Source: Flaveria trinervia
Taxonomy: Eukaryota > Streptophyta > Magnoliopsida > Asterales > Asteraceae
DNA length: 64,000 bases
Direction of reading: 5' to 3'
Assembly: GCA_025506515.1 (NCBI GenBank)
Contig: CM046442.1
Coordinates: 111,548,491-111,612,490, forward strand
Part shown: piece after piece, positions 56,801 to 64,000 of the stretch
How positions within the stretch are numbered: position 1 is the stretch's first letter
Layout of the letters: the number at the start of each line of letters is the position of its first letter
Made by a program: the position numbers and the translations under genes
The notes under the pieces: model-generated
The model's input: only the letters and a program-made list of their open reading frames with translations
What the model was told of the DNA's origin: nothing
The model's database searches: none

Positions 56801-57034
56801 CTGATGTTCCTGTAGCTCCAGTAGCAACATCCACAACAAATGCTGATGAGATTTCTTCGAATTCAACTTCCTTTGAATTACCATCCACTGATTGGTTTCA
56901 AGGAAATGATTCACCATCACCATCTGTTGCTGCTGAACCGGCTACAAACACTTGCACAGATCTCATTGTGTATCAAGATCTGAAGAATCACCCTATGTCT
57001 CAAATCATTGGTGATATCATGCTGGAGTATCAAC
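56801..57034 (+). other. Copia C linker between integrase and RT
   Basis: Ser/Thr/Ala/Pro-rich coding-like sequence in several frames, as usual before copia RT. PMSQIIGDI near 56994 is the conserved lead-in to RT. Confidence 0.6.
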
Positions 57035-57705
57035 AAGAAGTCAATTGTCAAATTTCTGCTTCTATGCTCTCTTCATCAGTCAGCAAGAGCCAAAGAATTA
57101 TCACATTGCTTTAAAGGACAATGGATGGGTTGATGCCATGCAGCTTGAGCTTCTTCAGTTCAAGAAACAGCAAGTGTGGGAACTGGTTCCTCTACCTCCA
57201 GGTAAGTGTGCAATAGGCACTAAATGGGTGTTTAGGAACAAAACTGATGAAAATGGGCTTATTGTTAAGAACAAGGCCAGACTGGTTGTTCAGGGGTTTG
57301 CACAAGAAGAAGGTATTGATTATGATGAAACCTTTGCCCCTGTAGCCAGACTGGAAGCAATTCGATTGTTTTTAGCTTATGCTGCTTATCAAAACCTTAA
57401 AGTTTTTCAAATGGATGTCAAAAGTGCATTTTTGTATGGAAAAATTAAAGAAGAGGTTTATGTATGTCAACCTCCAGGCTTTGAGGACAATAAACATCCT
57501 AATGGGTGTATAAGCTTGATAAAGCTCTTTATGGGTTAAAACAAGCTCCCAGAGCCTGGTATGAGACATTATCAAACTTTCTTCTGGAAAACAATTTCAC
57601 TAGAGGCTCCATAGATAAGACTTTATTCATTAAGAAAGCTGGGCAGCATAATCTACTTGTTCAAATTATGTAGATGATATCATTTTTGCATCCTCTGATC
57701 CAAAG
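57035..57705 (+). pseudogene. Copia C reverse transcriptase, N-terminal and palm
   Basis: QEPKNYHIALKDNGWVDAMQLEL, then KWVFRNKTDENG, KNKARLVVQGFAQEEGIDYDETFAPVARLEAIR and MDVKSAFLYG are open to 57539. A shift near 57510 moves to YKLDKALYGLKQAPRAWYE. The catalytic YVDD is intact at 57667-57678 but sits in a third frame after another single-base change near 57660. All residues for catalysis can be found; the frame is broken by indels only. Confidence 0.9.
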
Positions 57706-58611
57706 TTGTGTGATGCCTTTACAAAGTTGATGCAACAGAAGTTTGAAATGAGTGCCATGGGAGAATTACAGTTCTTTCTGGGGTTGCAAATCAAACAAAA
57801 GGCTGATGGAATTTTTATTCATCAGTCCAAATATACAAAAGATCTTTTGCAAAAGTTTGATTTACAAAACTGTAAGCCTTGTTCTACTCCCATGAGCAGC
57901 ACCACACAACTGGACACAGATCAGAAAGGTAAAGTGGTTGATGAAACACTTTACAGATGTATGATTGGGTCCTTGATGTATTTAACAGCTTCTAGACCAG
58001 ATATTATGTTTGCTACATGTGTTTGTGCTAGATTTCAGGCTGCACCTAAAGAGTCTCATCTGATTGCAGTCAAGAGGATCTTTAGATATCTGCAAGGCAC
58101 TCCATCTCTAGGTTTATGGTATTCTACCGGACATTCTGGTAAATTAGTTGCTTTTTCTGACAGTGACTATGCAGGGTGTAAGTTGACCAGGAAATCAACT
58201 TCTGGTGGATGTCAATTCCTAGGCAACTGCTTGATTTCTTGGCAGAGCAAGAAACAGACCTCAGTTGCTACATCCACTGCTGAAGCAGAGTACATTGCTG
58301 CTGCAAGTTGTACATCTCAGGTACTCTGGCTTCAAAACCAACTTTTGGATTATGGCATTACAGAGACTAAGACTCCATTGTTAATGGATAGTGCTTCAGC
58401 TCTTTGCATTGTCAAAAATCCAGTCCAGCACTCTAGGACCAAACATATAGAGATCAGACATCATTTTATAAGGGATTGTTTTGAAAAAGGTCTGATTGAT
58501 CCTAAGTTTGTGCCTAGTGCTGATGAGCTTGCAGACATTTTTACTAAGCCTTTGGATAGTTCAACTTTCCAAAACCTGGTGTTAAGGCTTGGTATGCTGC
58601 AACTAGAATAA
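57706..58611 (+). CDS. Copia C RT C-terminus and RNase H
   Basis: Open for 301 residues to the natural pol stop. FEMSAMGELQFFLGLQI, CKPCSTPMS, IGSLMYLTASRPDIMFATC and HLIAVKRIFRYLQGT come first; RNase H follows with VAFSDSDYAGC (first Asp), STAEAEYIAAA (Glu) and LLMDSASALCI (Asp), and it ends KHIEIRHHFIRD...ELADIFTKPLD. All acidic residues expected of a copia RNase H are present. The first codon shown is internal, not a true start. Confidence 0.92.
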   Translation: MCDAFTKLMQQKFEMSAMGELQFFLGLQIKQKADGIFIHQSKYTKDLLQKFDLQNCKPCSTPMSSTTQLDTDQKGKVVDETLYRCMIGSLMYLTASRPDIMFATCVCARFQAAPKESHLIAVKRIFRYLQGTPSLGLWYSTGHSGKLVAFSDSDYAGCKLTRKSTSGGCQFLGNCLISWQSKKQTSVATSTAEAEYIAAASCTSQVLWLQNQLLDYGITETKTPLLMDSASALCIVKNPVQHSRTKHIEIRHHFIRDCFEKGLIDPKFVPSADELADIFTKPLDSSTFQNLVLRLGMLQLE

Positions 58612-59330
58612 GTGACAACTACTGATGATCTTAGTAATTCATACTGATGATCATGAGTACCTATGTCACATATAAGTACTGATGAGCTCTTTTACCCTCA
58701 GTAGTTTTTATAACTACTGAAGGCTAAATGTCTCACAAGTACTGAAGTACTTCATCTGTTCTAAACTACTGATGTAGTTACAACTACTGATGCAGTTACA
58801 ACTACTGCAATCAGTAAAAACAGATAAGTACTGATGTCCTATGAAACAACTGAAATCAGCCAAAAAGACTGATGAATGTGTTGAGGACAGTTTGAAACAG
58901 CTGAAAAGCTAAGAATTGACGAAAAACAGCTGAAGAGAACTTTCTCTTCAGTCGTTTGTAACTGCTGTTTCATTTTAAACAACTGAAGCAAAACCACGTC
59001 TTCAGTAGTTTTATACTACTGATGACTAATACCAAGTCTTCAGTTGTTTACAACAGCTGATGACAAAACCACTGTCTTCAGTAGTTTCATAACTACTGAT
59101 GACAAACACCAAGTCCTCAGTTGTTTCAATCATCTGAAGTCAAAACCACGGTCTTCAGTAGTTTTCTAAACTACTGATGCCTAACACCACGACTTCAGCT
59201 GTTTCAACGTCTGAAAGGATAATACCATGTCAACGGTCGTTTAAAACTACTGATGACTAACACCACATCCTTCAGTCGTTTCCTTACCCGTACCTATATA
59301 TATCCCTAACCTTAGCTCTCATTGCTTCAT
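58612..59330 (+). repeat. Inverted AACTACTGATG / CAGTAGTTT field of copia C
   Basis: Between pol and the third ORF, about 720 bp carry repeated AACTACTGATG followed 15-40 bases later by CTTCAGTAGTTT or CTTCAGTTGTTT, about a dozen alternations. Each pair can fold into a hairpin. The same words fill the LTRs and the left-edge LTR. No ORF. Sirevirus elements are known for palindromic repeats in untranslated parts; the core sequence here is its own. Confidence 0.8.
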
Positions 59331-59373
59331 CTTCTTCAAACCTAACGTTCCTCTCCAAAACTTCCCTCTTCTC

Positions 59374-62300
59374 AATGGCGTCTATGCAAATTAAACCGCG
59401 ACACAACTGTGTTGCCTACCTCACTAAATCGCCCATCTGGACTAAGTTCGATACTGCTATCGATCTTATGGTTCAGTCCCAATACAACACGGCATTTCTT
59501 CTGAATCCATTTTACATGCCGAATCCTTGCACCAATTTTGGATGAACGTTACTGTTACCACTGGGAGAACAACACACCATCCCTCCGGTCGGTCGTCAAC
59601 AACAAAGAAGTAGTCATCACTCCTGCAATAATCCGCCAAATTCTTCAACTGAATGATGCTACTTCTCCTGCTGGATATCCGAAGGGCACCATAGATCTAT
59701 CCTTTGCTCAACATGGATATCAAGGCGATCTCAGTGCCTCCACTATCATGAAGAAACACTTTAATGACGCTGAGCTGATTCTTTCACATGGTGAATGTAT
59801 GTTTGGCCCCTAAGACGTCGTCTTGGGATCAAATGTCCACCAAATGGCAGCAGGTAATGTATTCTATTCTTGAGCAACAACCACTTAATTTTTTGAAATA
59901 ATATTTTAGAGCTCAAGGATATGGCTCAAAAACTAACTGCCAACCGTTGGATACTATATCCACGGTTCATAATGGCCATTATTACAGACCAGCTTAATGC
60001 TGAGGGACTTGTTGGCTTGGGAGTCCCTGCTACGGCTGTTCTGCCGGAAGTATACTCCCGGCACAACTCTGACCGGACACTCAAAATGGCTGCCAAGCTG
60101 CGCAAACCCACGCAGCTGGAACCCACAGCCACCACCTCCAAATCCAAAGTCCCCACCAAACCCACCAAAAAGAAACCAAAACGGCTACTCAGGGAATTGA
60201 GTCCCCTGAGGATGCCCTGCAACACAAACGCAGGATATATCCACTAGTCCAAACCCCTAGTGGATACAATGACTCCTCCAGCCACAGCCGCTCAGGCTTC
60301 CTCTCAACAGGAGCCTGCAGCAACCACACAAGGGGTACCTACTTATCTGGGATCTTCCTCACTTGAGGAGATTGCCATTGAAGAGCACCAACCTCCCCAG
60401 GTGCACACTGCTTCTATCCCCTCACCCCAAACAACCGCCCCTCACAGCCCAACTTTAATAGTTGCACAAGTGCTGACTCAATTGCACTCCTCACCCCTCC
60501 CCAGAAACCACTTACTACTGGGAATACCTCTACAATTGAGGGGGAGGAACACAGTGCACTTGAGAACCCACAGCACAGGGGTTTCCCACTTCTATCTCCT
60601 GGTGTAGACAAGGAGCTTAGAATATCTAGTGAGGCTGCCACCTCCTCTGACTCAGCACATGACCAGAGTGAGGCTGGTAACATTGCTAAGACCTCACTAG
60701 AGGCAACAGCTGATGATGGACATTGTCCTGAGGCTGGAAGTCCCCAGTACCAAGCACAAGGGGCACATGCACCAACTGGTCTACACCCAGTGCATGTAAA
60801 TCCTGCTCTAAGCAGGAGGTCAGCTGATTCAGCTTCGGCTGATGATGACCTGGGCTTTTCTATGATGTTCTTGCCCAGAACACAATCCTTGAAGAGAAAG
60901 TCAGTAGGCTGCAAAACCTACTTGACCAACTCTCACAAGGAGAAAGACCATCTGCCTCTATCCACCCACAGATGGCACCTTCACTTGAAGGTTTCCCAAA
61001 CACGAGCCACTCCAATCACAACACCTGCCTCTGCTTCAGGCCCTACTTCTCAGGAACAGAACCCTCCTGAGCAAATAGGTGCTGTACTCCAAAATTCCCT
61101 CCCTCTCATCACACCATAATCACTGATATAGTGATCAAAGCCATTGATGAGAGGCTTCCTCAACATTACAGCCCTTGGTTGATGCTGCTGTCCAAAAGAC
61201 TCTTTCTGCGGTACAAACCCCTTCCTCCAATGCAACCAAAAAGGGGGAGAGTACTGCAGTGAAAGAAAAGAAGAGGAAAAGATCCGAGGAAAAGAAGGAA
61301 GCGAAGCAAGCCCAAAAGGAGGAGAAAGAACAGCAACCAATGCTCACCTACAAGCGAAAGAAAGGTGCTGATGAGCACATTGCTGAAGATAAAGCCTTGG
61401 AGCTACTGATAAAAGAGGCTGATGCCGAACACAGCAGATCAATGGACAACATCATTGATCAGCTGTTTAGGCAAGGCCATGACACCAACAAACTTGACTC
61501 TGAGATTCGACGACTAGAGATTGAAGAAATCCAGAATAGATGGGCAAGTTATGAAGTGTTAGAAAGAGAAAGGCTTGAAATCATGATAAGATTTATTGCA
61601 AAATATCTTGGAAGATCAATGATTGAAATCAAAGCTTGGTCCAGGGACAGTATCTTGGCAATCACCACCAAGATCTGTTCGTCTGAAGCATACAAAGGGG
61701 CTTGTTATTGAAGCTTTGAATGAAGCGGGTGTGGGAGCAGGACTGAGCTAGCAAGCAATCAAAAGCCACACTCACCTCAAGGATGCTAGCACAGCCTGTC
61801 AACATTCCACACCAAAACCACCAAAACACAACCCACCAAACCAACTCCCTTACCCTCAAAACCATAGCCGATGATATACCCTTGAAGAAGAAGAGAAGGA
61901 TATTGAGGCTAGAAGAAGATGAAGAAGATGATGAAGACAGGCTGCCGCTCTCAGCTGTGATTCAGTTGCCAAGGCCACAAGTCACTCCTCAGCAATTACT
62001 CCGAAGTCCAGAGACAAATGGTTAAAGTGAAGCTAGAAGAAGAAGAGCTTCATAAACAGCATGATGAGGATTGCTGAAGAGAGTTGACAAAGCTTATGCA
62101 GCACATCTTCTATCATCAATATGAAGGAGCAAGCCCTCAGACTTTACACTCTCAGGCATACCTTTCAATATCAAAAGGAAGAGTGAGGATTTGGCCTGAT
62201 CCCAGGGTCTCTCACAGAATTCATAAGAACAATATACCTCAGAGATACATTGGCCAGGAGGTGAAAAAGATCGTAGATGAAGTGATCTCTTGGTCTTTGT

Positions 62301-62830
62301 AGTTTCACCCTGGGAAATCCTAGAAGACTTCAAGAAGGCCTACAAAGCTAATCTAACCCCTCAGAAGATGCTGGAAACAAAATAGTGAAAAAGGGGTTAG
62401 TTTACAAGAGGCTTGAGGAAGTCAGGAAAAATGAGCTCCAGTTGTTCCTAGAGGGTAATCACCCGGATGAGTTTGCTTACAGAATAATAACAACTGTGGA
62501 GCTAAAGAATGGGAAACAGGCCAAATACCTGTCTGAGTATTATGGGCCGGAATCATTGTTTGAAGGAGGTGCTGAAGAGCTAACCATGGAGGAACAAATC
62601 ACCTTCCTTGAGGCCTACACAAGAGAGTCGTACAGACTCATTATGGGGAAGTGAATCTCATGAATGGGATAACAACTCTGTGTCCTGTTCCCCAAAACAG
62701 AGTTCCCATTCATACTCTGCCAAACAAATATTTGAGGTTCTTCCCAGGCCGGAGCTTACATGGGTCATCTTCTCTACTGATCAAGAAGGAAAAAGACCAA
62801 CATTTTGCCATCAATAAGTGGGAGAATAAA
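59374..62830 (+). pseudogene. Copia C env-like third ORF (frameshifted)
   Basis: ATG at 59374 opens MASMQIKPRHNCVAYLTKSP. A shift near 59540 leads to RYCYHWENNTPSLRSVVNNKEVVITPAIIRQILQLND, the most conserved part of plant env-like ORFs, ending 59813. YPRFIMAIITDQLN (about 59957) follows, then a long Pro/Ser/Thr/Gln-rich region (60260-61120) and a Lys/Glu-rich coiled-coil-like segment (61175-61711, KEKKRKRSEEKKEAKQAQKE). The C-terminal parts are 61783-62025, 62084-62302 and 62385-62654. I see no clear signal peptide or membrane span, so an envelope role is unsupported. Confidence 0.7.
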
Positions 62831-62855
62831 TAAGTTAGAGGTTTTGGCTGCATTG

Positions 62856-62869
62856 GTTCAGGGGGAGTT
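62856..62869 (+). promoter_or_regulatory. Polypurine tract of copia C
   Basis: GGTTCAGGGGGAGT directly before the LTR start TGTTGG; the AGGGGGAG core primes plus-strand synthesis. Copia B has AGGGGGCG at the corresponding place. Confidence 0.8.
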
Positions 62870-63752
62870 TGTTGGACCAAAAGAACCAATGAGCCAAGAT
62901 CAGAAAACCTCTAAGTCCACATGGTATCACAACAACTGCTGAAAGCCTCATCAGTAGTTTGACAAGTGCTGAAGACTTCAACAGCTGAAGATCAAGTGCT
63001 GAAGACCTCAACAGCTGAAGAACCAAAGTGCTGAAGTACAACAGCTGAAGAACACAAGTGCTGAAGCTGAAAGACCAAAGTACTGAAGTACAACAGCTGA
63101 AGAGTTTACAAGTGCTGAAGATCAACAACTGATGTACAAGGTCTGAAGACAAAGACTGAAGACATCAGCTGATGATATCTACTGAAGTCATCAGCTGATG
63201 AAACACCTGAAGGTCAAAGTCTGAAGATCAAGTACTGAAGCCTCAGTAGTTTGTCACAACTGCTGAAGAGTACTTCTTCAGTAGTTGTGATATCAGTAGT
63301 TTTATTTTTATGTTTCAGTAGTTTTGTAAAACGACTGAAGAGCTTGTTCTTCAGTCGTTGTAGTTTCAGTAGTTTTATATTTTGTACTTAACATGCTGAT
63401 ATGTTCTCAGTAGTTGTGAACATTTCAGTAGTTTGTTAAGAATTAGTTATTTTTGTATTAGATCTGCCAGTTGTCACTTTCCGTGATAACAGCAGTGATT
63501 GTTGCACTCTATATAAGGAGTGACAACTCATTGTAACGATGATGAATGAGATGAATGATGGAATAAAGAATTTGATTAGAAATTCTACATCTATAAACAT
63601 TCCTTGAAATCAGAAATATATATTCTCTCCCTATAACCGTATGCGCTTTTAATGCTTACAATATCGATTGCTTGCTACAATTTGTCTAATTCTTGTTTGT
63701 ATTCGCTGCTTTGTATCCTAATACATCAAACTTGTGATCGCTGATCTTGTCA
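62870..63752 (+). repeat. 3' LTR of copia C
   Basis: 883 bp, TGTTGGACC...CTTGTCA, collinear with 51330-52215. Differences I see are mainly one- and two-base indels in short runs (for example near 62908, 63197, 63303 and 63629) and a few substitutions, such as ACTGAAGTA for ACTAAAGTA. Confidence 0.95.
63510..63517 (+). promoter_or_regulatory. TATA box, 3' LTR of copia C
   Basis: TATATAAG, same context as in the 5' LTR. Transcription from here would read into copia B. Confidence 0.6.
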
Positions 63753-64000
63753 GGCCCCCATGAAAGGGAACATGTACCAAGATGGACTTGCAAGAAAATC
63801 TCTCTCTAGAGAAGTCTCATGCTTTCTGTCTAAAGCCAATAGTGTGAGTCTTTCCTATGGCATAAAAGAATAAGCATTAAACTTTAAAAAACATGAATAA
63901 ACTTATTAAGATATGATTGGTAACTGGTGGAATGCCAAAGAAAGAGTTTACAAGTGAGGACCATTGTGTGCATGCCTGAAAGGGGAAGAAACGTAAGGTA
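63753..64000 (+). pseudogene. Copia B pre-integrase region, resumed after C
   Basis: PMKGN at the junction continues the HEHILLEP segment cut at 51329; element A has the same order (ESLLFRSPRKGD). LSKANSVSLSYG, with a decayed LWH context, then FKKHE and CACLKGKKRKV near 63965 follow the copia HHCC zinc-finger order. The window ends inside it, so the rest of B pol is unseen. Confidence 0.75.

Larger units (their letters stand above)
51330..63752 (+). mobile_element. Full-length copia element C (Sirevirus-like)
   Basis: Two closely similar LTRs, a primer site, gag, protease, integrase, RT, RNase H, a repeat-rich spacer, an env-like third ORF and a PPT, all on the plus strand, 12.4 kb. The extra ORF, the long gag with coiled coil and the repeat field beside it fit the Sirevirus (SIRE/Maximus) lineage. 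It splits the pre-integrase region of copia B. Flanks are GAGCC (51325-51329) and GGCCC (63753-63757), similar but not an exact duplication. The youngest-looking insertion of the window. Confidence 0.92.

Noticed and set aside
60414..60914. 166-residue minus-strand frame in the third ORF of copia C
   Set aside because: Antisense of Pro/Ser/Thr-rich coding sequence on the plus strand, no motif of its own.
1..64000. Search for host genes, tRNA, rRNA or an undescribed enzymatic system between the elements
   Set aside because: Every coding-looking stretch that I could read belongs to retroelement gag, pol or third ORF; unassigned gaps are short and AT-rich. I do not claim a novel protein system here.

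Overview
This is a plant nuclear window, most likely from a large-genomed eudicot (Asteraceae is only a guess from repeat style). It consists almost entirely of LTR retrotransposons inserted into one another. I see no host gene, rRNA, tRNA or CRISPR array. The evidence is LTRs with TG...CA ends, initiator-Met and Asp tRNA primer sites, polypurine tracts, CCHC zinc knuckles, proteases, integrases, reverse transcriptases and RNases H of both Ty3/gypsy and Ty1/copia order.

Left part (1-17.3 kb): a partial copia LTR, inverted (1-762), has landed in an old gypsy gag-pol relic (763-3062). Then come two copia gag relics facing tail to tail (3321-6083) with a minus-strand primer site and LTR (6486 to about 7029), an unassigned AT-rich stretch, a partial copia LTR (8031-8480), and a decayed copia element 'A' with pol (8481-12305) and an env-like third ORF region (12990-17335). 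The third ORF carries a Harbinger-like element with TAA duplications (16479-17240).

Centre (17.3-44.1 kb): a TATA/TACA microsatellite holds two short Helitron-like elements. The second is split by one large insertion, gypsy element 'X' of the chromodomain-bearing Tekay/Del type (18743-43840), flanked by the 5-bp duplication ATATG. X has itself been hit twice. Its 5' LTR contains a minus-strand Athila/Tat-type gag-protease element (19394-23961; duplication AGGGT). Its gag contains an array LTR-int-LTR-int-LTR of a smaller relative, 'Y' (25791-37251; duplication GAGAG). Y keeps gag, a protease scrap and the integrase C-terminus but has lost the core of pol. The order of events is microsatellite/Helitron, then X, then Y and the Athila-type element.

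Right part (44.1-64 kb): copia 'B' shows third ORF, LTR, gag and protease in that order (44193-51329). Its pre-integrase region is interrupted by a recent full-length copia 'C' of Sirevirus-like layout (51330-63752) with gag, pol, a long spacer of inverted CAGTAGTTT/AACTACTG repeats, an env-like third ORF and about 885-bp LTRs. B resumes at 63753 and runs off the window. C is nearly intact, but its frames are broken mainly by single-base indels, the same kind of difference that separates its two LTRs.

Functionally the proteins are those of retrotransposition: gag packages RNA, protease cuts the polyprotein, RT/RNase H copies RNA to DNA, integrase inserts it. Nothing here looks fully coding as written. 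C is the only candidate for recent activity; Y and the Athila-type element would have needed enzymes from relatives.
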